DNA of 64,000 nt, taken from assembly GCF_030549615.1 (NCBI RefSeq), contig NZ_CP130832.1, positions 2,728,001-2,792,000 on the forward strand, read 5' to 3'. This document shows positions 42,536 through 51,783 of the stretch, piece by piece. This DNA is from Stenotrophomonas sp. 610A2. Lineage in GTDB: Bacteria; Pseudomonadota; Gammaproteobacteria; Xanthomonadales; Xanthomonadaceae. The position numbers and the translations under genes are program-made. The notes beneath the pieces are model-generated. The model saw only the letters and a program-made list of their open reading frames with translations, had not been told where the DNA came from and ran no database searches. How positions within the stretch are numbered: the first letter of the stretch is position 1; each line of letters opens with the position of its first letter.

Positions 42536-43147
42536 TCAACGCGTCGGCTTCACCCGCTGGTACTCCTGCAATGCCTTGCGTACCACCTGCCGGGCCTCGG
42601 CCGCATCGCCCCAGCCGTTGAGCTGGATATCTGCCCCCGACGGCAGCTGCTTGTAGGTACGGAAGAAGGCCTCGATGCGCTGGACCTCCATGACTGGCAG
42701 ATCCTGCAGGGTCTGCACTTTCGCGTAGGTCGGATCAACCGCATCGACCGGCACGCCAACGATCTTCTCGTCGGCCTCGCCCTTGTCGACCATGCGCAGC
42801 ACACCCAGCGGGCGGAAGCGCACGATCGCACCCGGCTGGATAGGGAAGCGGGTCAGCACCAGCGCATCCAACGGGTCACCGTCACCGGCCAGGGTCTGCG
42901 GCATGGAGCCGTAGTTGGCCGGATAGGCCACTGGCATCGACAGGAAGCGATCCACCCGCAGCTCGCCATGCTCGCCTAGTTCGTACTTGATCACGCCGCC
43001 TGCGGGAATCTCCACCGCAAGCAGCACCTCCTCCGGCGCGTTGGCAGGCTGCGGCAATGCGAAGGGATGCAGCAGCTCCCCTGCTGACACGCCGATGGAA
43101 GCCGCGGCCAACAACACGCCGCACAACGCTGCCTGCTTGCTCTTCAT
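42536..43147 (-). CDS. ppa: Exported inorganic pyrophosphatase (family I)
   Basis: 203 residues. Unlike the cytoplasmic housekeeping enzyme it has a signal peptide (MKSKQAALCGVLLAAASIGVSAGE). Active-site residues are complete: IKYE, VAYPANYGSMPQTL, the signature DGDPLDALV, DKGEADEK (the two Asp and Lys that bind metal and phosphate) and FFRTYKQL. It hydrolyses pyrophosphate to two phosphates, here in the periplasm. It starts 4 nt after the phosphatase stop, so it is the last gene of the receptor-phytase-phosphatase operon. Confidence 0.88.
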   Translation of the reverse strand: MKSKQAALCGVLLAAASIGVSAGELLHPFALPQPANAPEEVLLAVEIPAGGVIKYELGEHGELRVDRFLSMPVAYPANYGSMPQTLAGDGDPLDALVLTRFPIQPGAIVRFRPLGVLRMVDKGEADEKIVGVPVDAVDPTYAKVQTLQDLPVMEVQRIEAFFRTYKQLPSGADIQLNGWGDAAEARQVVRKALQEYQRVKPTR

Positions 43148-43151
43148 CGGC

Positions 43152-44543
43152 TTATTCCCAGCACCGGTCATCGCGCCCCTTGGGCGACACCGCGCGCGGG
43201 CAGTCCCGCTGCTGGATGCGCCCTTCAGTGATCTCCTCGAACTGCTTGCCGCCATCGGTGCTGCGGCTGATCCGGAAGGCGTCATACAGACGGCCGGTTG
43301 CCGTGCGCGCCTCGTAACGCAAGCCCCTGTCGTCCAGGCGCAGCACCTGGAACAGCTGGGTATCCTCGGCGGTTGGCTTCATCGTCGCGCGTGCTTCCGG
43401 CGACAAGCGATACTGCTTCGGCCCGGCCACCGACGAAATGTACTGCGGCAGTGCCGCACCTTCATCGGCACGACGGCCATAGGTGTGATCGTGGCCTTGC
43501 AGCACCAGATCGACCTTGTGCCGCTGCAGTACCGGGCGGATCTCGCTGGCCAGCACCGAGGTGTCGCGCTCGGCGCGCAATGGGTACAGCGGCTGGTGCA
43601 CGACCACGATATTCCAGGGCTGGTGACTGCTGCTGAGCACGCCCTCAAGCCAACCGGCCTGGGCTTTGGCGGTGCCCAGATCCAACGCCGAGGTCCCATC
43701 CAGCACCACCACGCGCAACCCCTGGTAATCGAACCAATAGGTCGTACTGGCAGTTGCCGCCGCACCATTGTTCGGCAATGCGAAGGTCACCGGCCAGTGT
43801 TTACCCAGCACGCGGCGTTCCTGCGGCGTGTCCTCGAACTCCTCGAAGTACTCGTGGTTGCCGGCAGCTGGCGCAACCGCCATGCCTGGCAGCAGCCAGC
43901 CACCGGCGGCGAACCATTCGCCCCATTCGTTGTCGTCTTCGCCATCACCGCCACTGACCAGATCACCCGCAAACAGCGTCAGCCGCGCATCAGGTGCGGT
44001 CTGCCAGCCCTGTCGCATGACGCGGCTGACATGGCTGAGGTTCTTGTTCTGGGTATCGCCGAAGTACAGCACGGTCAGCGGCTCACCGGGCGCAGCGGCA
44101 GTACGGAAGTGCTGCCAAGCGCTCCAGGTGCCCTGCCCCTGCACCCGATACGCATACAGCGTGTCCGCCTGCAGACCGTCGATCAGCGCACGGTGATGCT
44201 GGCTGCCGCCGTTCTCGGTCTGCAGCAGCTGGCTGCTGGCGCTTACCCGCCGCACCTGTCCCATGTCCGGCGAGTCGCCAGCAATGGTGATTTCCAGCAA
44301 GGCCGGCTGTGCCAGCGGCGCGGTGCGCCAAGCCACCGCAAAGCCGGTGCTGGCATCCTGCGCCGGCGAAGCGACGATGCGATCAGGAAATCCACTGGCC
44401 GCGTAATGCCGGCTCCCCGCCGGCACCTGTGTGTTGGGCTCGGCAGCTGGAGCGGCCCCCACCGCCCCAGCTGCGCCCAACAACGCTGCAGCAATCAGAA
44501 CGACCAACGGCAGTCGCTGCCTCAAGGAACCATGCCCCCTCAC
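43152..44543 (-). CDS. Exported purple-acid-phosphatase-like metallophosphoesterase
   Basis: 463 residues with a signal peptide (LPLVVLIAAALLGAAGAVGA). An N-terminal fibronectin-like domain (ASPAQDASTGFAVAWRTAP) is followed by the metal centre: YFGDTQNKN, LFAGDLVSGG, PAAGNHEYF, VVHQPLYPL and LQGHDHTYGRR. These are the dinuclear-metal ligands of purple acid phosphatases. It would release phosphate from organic esters in the periplasm. The GTG start overlaps the phytase stop by 4 nt (GTGA). The last residues contain two Cys (RDCPRAVSPKGRDDRCW). Confidence 0.87.
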   Translation of the reverse strand: MRGHGSLRQRLPLVVLIAAALLGAAGAVGAAPAAEPNTQVPAGSRHYAASGFPDRIVASPAQDASTGFAVAWRTAPLAQPALLEITIAGDSPDMGQVRRVSASSQLLQTENGGSQHHRALIDGLQADTLYAYRVQGQGTWSAWQHFRTAAAPGEPLTVLYFGDTQNKNLSHVSRVMRQGWQTAPDARLTLFAGDLVSGGDGEDDNEWGEWFAAGGWLLPGMAVAPAAGNHEYFEEFEDTPQERRVLGKHWPVTFALPNNGAAATASTTYWFDYQGLRVVVLDGTSALDLGTAKAQAGWLEGVLSSSHQPWNIVVVHQPLYPLRAERDTSVLASEIRPVLQRHKVDLVLQGHDHTYGRRADEGAALPQYISSVAGPKQYRLSPEARATMKPTAEDTQLFQVLRLDDRGLRYEARTATGRLYDAFRISRSTDGGKQFEEITEGRIQQRDCPRAVSPKGRDDRCWE

Positions 44544-45649
44544 TTGCCACAGTCCTGCGGCAACGACAGCGCCTTGGCGATGTCACGCCAATCGAAGGCC
44601 ACCACGCCTTGATCGTCGTGCACCGCGTACAAGGCCCCCTGCGGGAAACGTGCCGACACCTGCTGGCTGTTCCAGATGCCGTCGGTATTGGCCACGGTAT
44701 TGCCGTGGAACGAACCAACCGGTGCCAGCGTCTTGCGATCGAACAGGTGGAAGGTACTGCGCTCCTTGCCCTGCTCGGTGGTGATCCACCAGCCGCCATC
44801 GCCACAGGTACGCAGCATCACGCCTTCGGCCTGCGCCTTGAACTGGCCGCGACCGAAGGTCTCTCCACTGAAATCACCTGCCAGGTTGTAGACCTTGAAC
44901 TCGCTGGCATAGGTTTCGTCTTCTTCGGCAATCAGCAGGCGGTCATTGGCCGGATCTCCCCAGATCGACTCGACCACGCGCAAGGCTCCCTTCGGCGAGG
45001 TATCGCCGATGCTGCGCACCAGTTTGGCCTGCACCGTGCCGCCGGCAACGCTGACGTGATAGCGACGCACGCGCTCGTTCAAACGCTCCAGCGCCGGCAG
45101 GATGTCGTTGCCCGCCGCATCCTCGCCATCGTCGTAGGAATCGGTGACGTATACGTCGTAACCGCCCTGCACCGGGTTCACCCACAGGCCGTACGGCTTG
45201 CGCAGGTCATTGCCCGCAAACACCCCCAACGGCTTGAAATCCGGCAGCTGCAACACCTGCACGCGATGGTTGTCGCGCTCGACGATGAACACCAGATCGC
45301 CCTGCACCGCGATGCCATTGGGGCGATCGAACTGCCCCAGGGCGGTGCCGGTGCTGCCGATATCGCGCAGGTGCTTGCCGGTCTGGCCGTCATAGACCAC
45401 CAGCTTGTCGGTGGCCTTGGCAGTGGCGATCAACCACAGCTGGCCATCGGCGCCGCGCCAGCTGGCCGGCGAATCGATGTTGTCGGCCGGCGTCATCGGG
45501 GTCAGGAAGGCTTCGGCAATCAGCGTGGACGGGACTGCGGTCGCGCCCTCGGCAAGATCAGCGGCGGTCGGCGGCGTGGTGGATTTCGGGGTTGGATGGC
45601 AGGCGCTCAGCGCCAGCGCCACCGCGGTGGCGAGCAGCGCGGCCCTCAC
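44540..45649 (-). CDS. Beta-propeller phytase, lipoprotein
   Basis: 369 residues. The signal ends in a lipobox-like LALSAC, suggesting a lipid anchor. The body follows the beta-propeller phytase plan: DNIDSPASWRGADGQLWLIATAK, VVYDGQTGKHLRDIG, FDRPNGIAVQGDLVFIVERDNHRVQVLQLP, EDETYASEFKVYNLAGDFSG, AQAEGVML and EQGKERSTFHLFDRKT. Such enzymes use calcium to strip phosphates from inositol hexakisphosphate. The start overlaps the receptor gene stop by 4 nt (ATGA). Confidence 0.88.
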   Translation of the reverse strand: MRAALLATAVALALSACHPTPKSTTPPTAADLAEGATAVPSTLIAEAFLTPMTPADNIDSPASWRGADGQLWLIATAKATDKLVVYDGQTGKHLRDIGSTGTALGQFDRPNGIAVQGDLVFIVERDNHRVQVLQLPDFKPLGVFAGNDLRKPYGLWVNPVQGGYDVYVTDSYDDGEDAAGNDILPALERLNERVRRYHVSVAGGTVQAKLVRSIGDTSPKGALRVVESIWGDPANDRLLIAEEDETYASEFKVYNLAGDFSGETFGRGQFKAQAEGVMLRTCGDGGWWITTEQGKERSTFHLFDRKTLAPVGSFHGNTVANTDGIWNSQQVSARFPQGALYAVHDDQGVVAFDWRDIAKALSLPQDCGK

Positions 45650-48267
45650 AGTGCCACCTTCACGCCGATCGCGTAGGTACGGCCGTATTCCTCGTTCTGC
45701 AGGGTGCGCGAGGAGATTCCCTGGTAAAGCTCCAGCGGCTCGTCCAGCAGGTTGGAGGCTTCCAGGTACAGACTCACGTTCTTGCTCAGCTTGTAGTCGA
45801 GGCTGAAGTCGAGCTGGGTGTGCGGCGCGACATAGATATCAAAGGCACGGCTGTCACCGATGGTGTCCAGGTACTCGCTGCGATAGACGCCAGCCAGACG
45901 CGTGCTGAGCCCACCCCACTCGTATCCGATGTGTACGCTATAGATGTTCTTGGAGGCACGCGGCAGGTTGAAGTCATCGTTCTCGCGTCCAGCGATACCC
46001 GGGTCAAAATCGGTATCCAGCCAGGTGCCGCTGGCACCGACCAACAAGCCCGACCATGCACCCGGCAGGAAGCTCAGCTGCTGCTGCCAATTGAACTCGG
46101 CGCCAAACACCTTGGCCTTGTCGCCGTTGATGGAACGGGTGACCTCGAAGCCCGGATATTCCGGATCGCTGTCGGTCATGGTCTGCACGATGTAGCCATC
46201 GATGGACTTGTGGAACAGGCCCAGCGAAATGATGCCGCTATCGCCCAGGTAACGCTCGAACGAGAAATCAAGATTGGTGGACTCGTACGGATCCAGGTTC
46301 GGATTGCCGATACGCGCTTCTTCATCATCGCGGTTGACTGCCAGGCGCGGCGAGACATCGCCGAACGACGGACGTGCCACGGTCTTGTTGACCGAGCCAC
46401 GCAACACCCAGTCGTTGTTGGTGTCGTAACGCAGGTGCAGGCCTGGCAGCACACTGGTATAGCTGCTGCTGGCCGTGCGCGGCGTCACCGTGACGGTCTT
46501 GCCGTCGCTGGCGACATCGACGTCGTTGCCGGTGGCATTGAACTGCGTGTTCTCCACGCGCACACCACCGATCACGCGCAGTGCGCCGATATCCCAGGTA
46601 CCCATCGCATAGGCCGACAGGATGTCCTCACTGGCTACATAGTCTTCTTCCAGCGAAGTCATCGTGTTGCCGGCGACATCGCCCGACCTGGCGCTGTACT
46701 TGCTGCCATTGGCCGCCCACCAGGCACGCATCGCCGCCGAGCTCATGCCCTGGCCGAGGCTGCCGCCACGGTGATCCAGGGTCTTGCCATTCCAGCTGCT
46801 CAGGTCAACGGCCGGGCCTGTGCGCAGCTCGACCTCGTCCACATTCACATCGCGCTCGCGCCAGCGACCCAGCACGCCGAACTTGTAGCTGGCCTTGTCG
46901 CCGTCGAAGCGGATATTGAGCTGCGCGCTGCGCTCGCTGTCGTCGATCTGCTTGGGCGACAGCACCACGCGGTCAAACGCATAGTTGCCGTTGTCCATCC
47001 AGCCGTTGTCGCTCAGGCTCAGGCCGGGAATGCCGCTGTTCTGGTTGAGCGTGGCAGACAGGTCGTCGCCGTCGTAATCGAAGCGCGCTTCCATTTCGTC
47101 ATTCACGCGCTCGCGGGTCTTGGTATAGCCCACCTTGTAGTCCAGCACCGCGCCGCTCAACCTGTTCTCACCGCCCAGGCTGACCGCAAAGGCGTTCTCC
47201 TCCTTGGTGCGATAGCGCATGCGCTTGCTGATGGCATCGGCCGGCAGATCGTCCACCTGGTAGCGGCCGCCACCAAGGGCAGTGATTTCACCGTCGCCGA
47301 GGCCGAAGATCGTGCGCTGGCGGGTTTCGGCATCGTCGAACTGGCTGTACAGCGTGCGCAGGTAATAGCGGTTGGCATCATCGGGCCGCCAATCGAAATT
47401 CAGGTTGGCGCCGGTGCGCTCACGCTCGATGGTGTACTTGCGGCGCTGGATCTCCACCGCTGCCAGATCATCATCGGCGCCGCCGTCGAAATTGTCGTAT
47501 TCGACTTCGGTGTTGTCGGATTCAAACGTGCGCTTCTGGTAGTTCACGCCCAGTGCCACACCGAAGGTTTCCCCAAACACTTCGCTGTAGTTGAACGCAG
47601 CCTTCGGGCTGGTCTCACCGGACAACTCCTGGTGACTGCCTTCAAGCTTGCCCTTCAGGGAGCGGCCATCACGGTCGAAGGCCGAGGCCGATTCCACCAC
47701 CACCGCGCCACCAATGGCATCGCCTGGCATGTCTGGAGTGGCCGACTTGATCACCCGCAGGCGCTCGGTGGACTCGGACGGAATCACGTCCAACGGCGCT
47801 GCGCGCGAGGAATCCTCCGGCGTGCCGATGGCGATGCCGTCGATGCTGACGCTGTTCAAGGCCGCATCCAGGCCGCGGATCACCACGAAGCGACCCTCGC
47901 CCTGGTCGCGGGTGACGCTGACGCCGGGCAGGCGCTGCAGCGACTCGGCGACATTCATGTCCGGGTAGTCGCCCATGGAGTCGGAGGCAACCGCATCCTG
48001 CACGCCATTGGCGTCGCGCTTGAGCTCCACCGCACGGATCTGCGCTTCGCGCTGCGCACGCACTTCGATGCGTTCCAGATCGATGGCTGCGGCCGCACCA
48101 CTGGCCAGCGTGGTCGTGCCATCGGCCGTGGCCTGTTGTGCATATGCAGGTGCGGCTGCCATGCAGGCCACCGCTGTCGTCACCGCCATCACCAAGACGC
48201 TCTTGCGCACTACCGCCCCCAATCTGTGTAAAGGATGGGTGTGCACGGTATGTCCGTTCAGTTGCAT
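45646..48267 (-). CDS. TonB-dependent outer-membrane receptor
   Basis: 873 residues. A long signal peptide ([23 protein letters not shown]) is followed by the plug domain ([35 protein letters not shown]) and a 22-strand barrel ending in the typical aromatic-rich C-terminus [13 protein letters not shown]. The barrel uses TonB energy to bring a substrate into the periplasm. Direct overlap with the phytase gene points to phytate or another inositol phosphate. Similarity is to the receptor subgroup common in Xanthomonas and Caulobacter. No convincing Pho box was found upstream. Confidence 0.92.
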   Translation of the reverse strand: MQLNGHTVHTHPLHRLGAVVRKSVLVMAVTTAVACMAAAPAYAQQATADGTTTLASGAAAAIDLERIEVRAQREAQIRAVELKRDANGVQDAVASDSMGDYPDMNVAESLQRLPGVSVTRDQGEGRFVVIRGLDAALNSVSIDGIAIGTPEDSSRAAPLDVIPSESTERLRVIKSATPDMPGDAIGGAVVVESASAFDRDGRSLKGKLEGSHQELSGETSPKAAFNYSEVFGETFGVALGVNYQKRTFESDNTEVEYDNFDGGADDDLAAVEIQRRKYTIERERTGANLNFDWRPDDANRYYLRTLYSQFDDAETRQRTIFGLGDGEITALGGGRYQVDDLPADAISKRMRYRTKEENAFAVSLGGENRLSGAVLDYKVGYTKTRERVNDEMEARFDYDGDDLSATLNQNSGIPGLSLSDNGWMDNGNYAFDRVVLSPKQIDDSERSAQLNIRFDGDKASYKFGVLGRWRERDVNVDEVELRTGPAVDLSSWNGKTLDHRGGSLGQGMSSAAMRAWWAANGSKYSARSGDVAGNTMTSLEEDYVASEDILSAYAMGTWDIGALRVIGGVRVENTQFNATGNDVDVASDGKTVTVTPRTASSSYTSVLPGLHLRYDTNNDWVLRGSVNKTVARPSFGDVSPRLAVNRDDEEARIGNPNLDPYESTNLDFSFERYLGDSGIISLGLFHKSIDGYIVQTMTDSDPEYPGFEVTRSINGDKAKVFGAEFNWQQQLSFLPGAWSGLLVGASGTWLDTDFDPGIAGRENDDFNLPRASKNIYSVHIGYEWGGLSTRLAGVYRSEYLDTIGDSRAFDIYVAPHTQLDFSLDYKLSKNVSLYLEASNLLDEPLELYQGISSRTLQNEEYGRTYAIGVKVAL

Positions 48268-48366
48268 GACTGTTACAGACGCACGGCTGCAATATTTCAG
48301 TCCGTTACTGGCTGGGTACAGCGGGACTGCGGCAAACTATGTGCTCTTCCCTGTCATCACACCGCC

Positions 48367-48999
48367 ATGAAAATCGTCGAAGTCCGCCACCCGTTGGTCC
48401 AGCACAAGATCGGCCTACTCCGCGATGCATCCATGAGCACCAAGGATTTCCGCGAGGTCGTCAACGAGCTCGGCACCCTGCTGGCCTACGAGGCCACCGC
48501 CAATCTTGAAACCGAGAGCCACACCATGGCGGGTTGGGCCGGTCCGGTACAGGTGCAGCGCATCGCCGGTGCCAAGATCACCGTGGTACCGATCCTGCGC
48601 GCCGGCCTGGGCATGCTGACCGGTGTGCTGTCACTGATTCCGGCCGCACGCGTCAGCGTTGTCGGCCTGCAGCGCGACGAGGAAACCCTGCAGCCCGTGC
48701 CCTACTTCGAGCGCCTGACCGGCCGCCTGGAAGAACGCGATGCGCTGATCCTCGATCCGATGCTGGCCACCGGCGGCACCTTGATCGCCACCATCGACAT
48801 GCTCAAGCGGGCAGGCGCACGCCGCATCAAGGGCATTTTCCTGGTCGCCGCACCGGAAGGCCTGAAGGCACTGGAAGCCGTGCATCCGGACGTGGAGATC
48901 TACACCGCCGCCATCGACGAGCGCCTCAACGAGAAGGGTTACATCATGCCGGGCCTGGGCGATGCCGGTGATCGCATCTTTGGCACCCGTATCGGCTGA
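48367..48999 (+). CDS. upp: Uracil phosphoribosyltransferase
   Basis: 210 residues from [20 protein letters not shown]. It makes UMP from uracil and PRPP. Seen: [29 protein letters not shown], the PRPP loop [13 protein letters not shown] and [13 protein letters not shown] for uracil binding. A longer frame to 48235 would overlap the divergent receptor gene and is disfavoured. Divergent from the phosphate-mining operon with a 99-bp gap. Confidence 0.96.
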   Translation: MKIVEVRHPLVQHKIGLLRDASMSTKDFREVVNELGTLLAYEATANLETESHTMAGWAGPVQVQRIAGAKITVVPILRAGLGMLTGVLSLIPAARVSVVGLQRDEETLQPVPYFERLTGRLEERDALILDPMLATGGTLIATIDMLKRAGARRIKGIFLVAAPEGLKALEAVHPDVEIYTAAIDERLNEKGYIMPGLGDAGDRIFGTRIG

Positions 49000-49054
49000 G
49001 CATCGCGGCCAGCCGGGCTGTTGCCGCCGCCAACCACCAACTCAAGCGGTGAAC

Positions 49055-49468
49055 ATGATGAAACGCGCCATCACTTTGGTTCTGGCCGCGGCGTTTGCAA
49101 TCAGCACGCCGGCCGCCTTTGCCGCCGACAAGGTCACCCAGACTCCCGTGCAGTTCGCAAAGGGCATGAGCAGCTACAGCACCAGCCATAGCCTGCTTGG
49201 CTACGACAGCGTGAACTACACGCTGGATGCCAAGGCCGAGCAATCCATGCGGGTAAGCCTGAGCGGCAGCAGCAATGTCGGCTTCAACATCTATGCCCCT
49301 GGGGATATTCCCGGCGTTGCCACCGCTCTCGGCAGTGGCAGCTTGGGACAGGACTGGAACGGCATATTGCCTGCCTCCGGGACCTACACCGTGCAGGTGT
49401 ACCAAGTGCGTGCGGTCGCCCGGCGCGGTGCGCAGGCGGCCTATGCCATTACCTTCGCGGTTCATTGA
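49055..49468 (+). CDS. Exported protein, possible lysozyme-inhibitor or PPC-like fold
   Basis: 137 residues. Signal peptide MMKRAITLVLAAAFAISTPAAFA. The mature part (VNYTLDAKAEQSMRVSLSG, NVGFNIYAPGD, GTYTVQVYQVRAVARRGAQAAYAIT) is all-beta in pattern. The ending resembles the g-type lysozyme inhibitor and pre-peptidase C-terminal domains, in which beta sandwiches end in a Y-x-V-x-V-Y/R element. The exact role is not known. ATG 49055 or 49058 are equally possible. It follows upp by 55 nt and may be co-transcribed. Confidence 0.6.
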   Translation: MMKRAITLVLAAAFAISTPAAFAADKVTQTPVQFAKGMSSYSTSHSLLGYDSVNYTLDAKAEQSMRVSLSGSSNVGFNIYAPGDIPGVATALGSGSLGQDWNGILPASGTYTVQVYQVRAVARRGAQAAYAITFAVH

Positions 49469-49510
49469 CGTTGATCCCTGCCATGCGGGCCGGCATGGCG
49501 GCAGTGGCAA

Positions 49511-49545
49511 AGTCAGCAAGCGCCGCAGAGCGGCGCTTGCTGACT
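49511..49545. terminator. Bidirectional terminator
   Basis: A perfect stem with 16-bp arms (AGTCAGCAAGCGCCGC at 49511-49526, complement at 49530-49545) and loop AGA, between convergent genes. Confidence 0.78.
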
Positions 49546-49604
49546 GAAACGAGCTGGCGCGAATTTGCGCAAGACGCGTAATCCGTCGAACCAACTGCAA
49601 CGAA

Positions 49605-50441
49605 TCAGCGGCGCAGCCAGCGCTCATTGGCAGCGGCAGGCGCCGCCAACAGCTGCCGCGCGTGCTCGTCCTTGAGCAGTTGTACACGCAGGAACGCCGT
49701 GCCCAGCTCGCGGGCGCGTTCGAACAACAGCTCCGGTTCTCCACCAATCAGGTTATGGTCGCCCCCGGCAAGTACCACGCCGGTCTTGTCGCCAGCAGGC
49801 GCCGTCTCGACGGGATAGAGGTGATCGACCGGGTCGCTGACGAAACCCGGCACCAGATCCTTGTCACCGGTGACCAGCAGCAAAGGCACCGCCAGCGAGG
49901 CATATGACTGCTCGTTGATCAGCCCCGGAATCCGGCCTGGCGACGAAAAGCCCAGCACAGCCACCACTGATGGATCGCGCAACGGCCCCAGTCCGTTCAA
50001 TGCACCACCAAGCGTCGCCGAGATCAGCGTCCCCAGACTATGACCGGCTGCAGCAACCGGCATCCCGGGCCAATGCTTCGCCGCGTAGCCGCTGACAGCG
50101 CGCATGTCGACGAAGCGCTCGGTCAAGCCTTGTTGCAGCGAGAACTGCTCACGCTGCGGATACTTCATCGAGTCCACGTGCAGCGGTGCCAACACCACGA
50201 ATCCGGCATCCGCCCAGGACTGCAGCAGGCGCTCGTAGCGTTCCGGCCAGGCACCGTGCCCGGAGGAAAACAGCACCACACCACGCACCTGTGCTGGCTC
50301 CCAGATCGCCAGCGTTGTCGAGCGCTCGGCACTGACCTGCAGTGGCAGCACCTGGGTTGGAGCCGCCAGCGCGGCAGCAGCGGGCCCCAGCAACAGGAGC
50401 ACGGCAAGCCCGGCGCGTCGCAGCAGGGAAGGAAGTTTCAT
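49605..50441 (-). CDS. Exported alpha/beta hydrolase
   Basis: 278 residues. Signal peptide RRAGLAVLLLLGPAAAALAA. Core features: VVLFSSGHGAWPERYERLLQ (oxyanion region), nucleophile AAGHSLGTL, acid in LLLVTGDKDLVPG and His in VVLAGGDHNLIGGE. It is similar in plan to PET-hydrolase-like and chlorophyllase-like dienelactone hydrolases; the substrate is unknown. It follows the metallo-hydrolase gene by 97 nt in the same direction and may be co-transcribed. Confidence 0.82.
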   Translation of the reverse strand: MKLPSLLRRAGLAVLLLLGPAAAALAAPTQVLPLQVSAERSTTLAIWEPAQVRGVVLFSSGHGAWPERYERLLQSWADAGFVVLAPLHVDSMKYPQREQFSLQQGLTERFVDMRAVSGYAAKHWPGMPVAAAGHSLGTLISATLGGALNGLGPLRDPSVVAVLGFSSPGRIPGLINEQSYASLAVPLLLVTGDKDLVPGFVSDPVDHLYPVETAPAGDKTGVVLAGGDHNLIGGEPELLFERARELGTAFLRVQLLKDEHARQLLAAPAAANERWLRR

Positions 50442-50538
50442 GACATTGCCCCGGATCTGAATGATGGGATCAATGTCGGTTTTGGCGACCTCCGGAATCA
50501 GTGCCGGAAGTCAGTTTTTTCAGCTGCCGTTGGTCAGC

Positions 50539-51429
50539 TCAGGCGGCCAGCGTACGCGCCTTCAACTCGGCCACTTCATGGGCGGTGGCAAAGCGCCCCT
50601 TGTCATCACGCACCACCTGCGCCATCGCACATTGCGGGTCATGGGTGAAGAACAGGTGCACGTTGCGCGCCAGTTTGTCCTCGAGGAAGGCCCGCTTCTC
50701 GTCGATCAGCAACTCGGCATTGCGGTCGTAACCCATGGTGATCGGCACATGCACCCAGGAACGGCCAGGTATCAGGTCGGCACAAAACACCACGCCGCCG
50801 CGCGGCTGGCCATTGACCCGCTCCGGACCAATGATTTCAGCCAGCATCAGGCCTGGCGTATGGCCATCGCTGAAGCTGAAACGTACTGACTCGCCCAATG
50901 CCTTTGAATAGGCACCACTGACGATTTCCAGGCGACCGCTGGCTTCCAGCAAACCGCTCAACTCGGGAATGAAACTGGCGCGGTCACGCGGATGCGGATG
51001 CCTGGCACGCTCCCAGTGCTCGGCGCCAATCACGAAGGTCGCATTGGGGAACAGCAGTTCCGGCTCGCGACCTTCCGACCATGGCGCCAACAGACCACCG
51101 GCATGATCGAAGTGCAGATGGCTGAGCACAACCACATCGATGTCTTCATGCTCGAAGCCGGCCTCGCGCAGTGAGTCGATCAACACATGACGCGGTTCCT
51201 GCACACCGTAGCGCTCGCGCAGCTTGGGCTCGAAGAAAGCACCGATGCCGGTTTCGAACAACACGGTCTTGCCACCCAACGGACTGGCCAGCAAAGCCCT
51301 GCATGCCAGTTCAATGCGGTTGGCGTCGTCGGCCGGCGCCCATCGTTCCCACAATGCCTTGGGAGCATTGCCGAACATTGCACCGCCATCGAGTTTTTGC
51401 GAGTTACCGCGGATCGACCATAGTTTCAT
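50539..51429 (-). CDS. Metallo-beta-lactamase-fold hydrolase
   Basis: 296 residues, no signal peptide, so cytoplasmic. The zinc motif is [15 protein letters not shown] (HxHxDH), with further ligands at [11 protein letters not shown] and [11 protein letters not shown]. It resembles N-acyl homoserine lactonase-like and related quorum-lactonase or thioesterase families in overall plan, but the sequence does not decide among them. A second acidic and aromatic stretch [14 protein letters not shown] closes the active site. Start ATG 51429. Confidence 0.85.
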   Translation of the reverse strand: MKLWSIRGNSQKLDGGAMFGNAPKALWERWAPADDANRIELACRALLASPLGGKTVLFETGIGAFFEPKLRERYGVQEPRHVLIDSLREAGFEHEDIDVVVLSHLHFDHAGGLLAPWSEGREPELLFPNATFVIGAEHWERARHPHPRDRASFIPELSGLLEASGRLEIVSGAYSKALGESVRFSFSDGHTPGLMLAEIIGPERVNGQPRGGVVFCADLIPGRSWVHVPITMGYDRNAELLIDEKRAFLEDKLARNVHLFFTHDPQCAMAQVVRDDKGRFATAHEVAELKARTLAA

Positions 51430-51590
51430 ATGAAAAATTCTACCCGCAGCGCGTTAAATATTCGCAAGGAATCGGTGGCGGATAATTGACGCCGGGGTAC
51501 AGGTGGGGAACGCGGTGGTGTGCGCGGTTTGGTTGGAGCCGGCGATTGCCAATAGCTTCAGTACCAGGGTTGCGTGAGGTGGCATTACAT

Positions 51591-51689
51591 TGTGGGAGCG
51601 GCGTCAGCCGCGAAGCTGACGCCGCTGAAGCGCTTGGCAACTGTAGCAACTCATGATTTACCTGCCTCGCGGCTGACGCCGCTCCCACA
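51591..51689. repeat. REP-like inverted repeat with GTGG head
   Basis: Two perfect 23-bp inverted arms (51591-51613 and 51667-51689), each starting TGTGGGAGCGGCGTCAGCC, are separated by 53 nt. The left arm also folds on a third related segment (GCGGCGTCAG at 51599-51608 with its complement at 51617-51626). The GTGG head followed by a palindrome is the form of extragenic repeats mobilised by RAYT transposases. Confidence 0.85.
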
Positions 51690-51690
51690 A

Positions 51691-51721
51691 AAAAATCCGA
51701 TGCCAGCAACTGGCATCGGAT
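51691..51721 (-). terminator. ggt terminator
   Basis: ATCCGATGCCA at 51695-51705 pairs with its complement at 51711-51721 around GCAAC. On the minus strand it leads into a T-run, 63 nt after the ggt stop. Confidence 0.85.
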
Positions 51722-51783
51722 TCTGGGGAACTCAAGCGTTCCAGTGAACAGCATTCCCGTCGAAACGGGGCTTGCTCGTTATC

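Noticed and set aside
48268..48366. A possible Pho box before the receptor/phytase operon
   Set aside because: CTGTAACAG-like pieces are present, but not two CTGTCAT-type repeats with the required 4-nt spacing, so phosphate control is not claimed from sequence.
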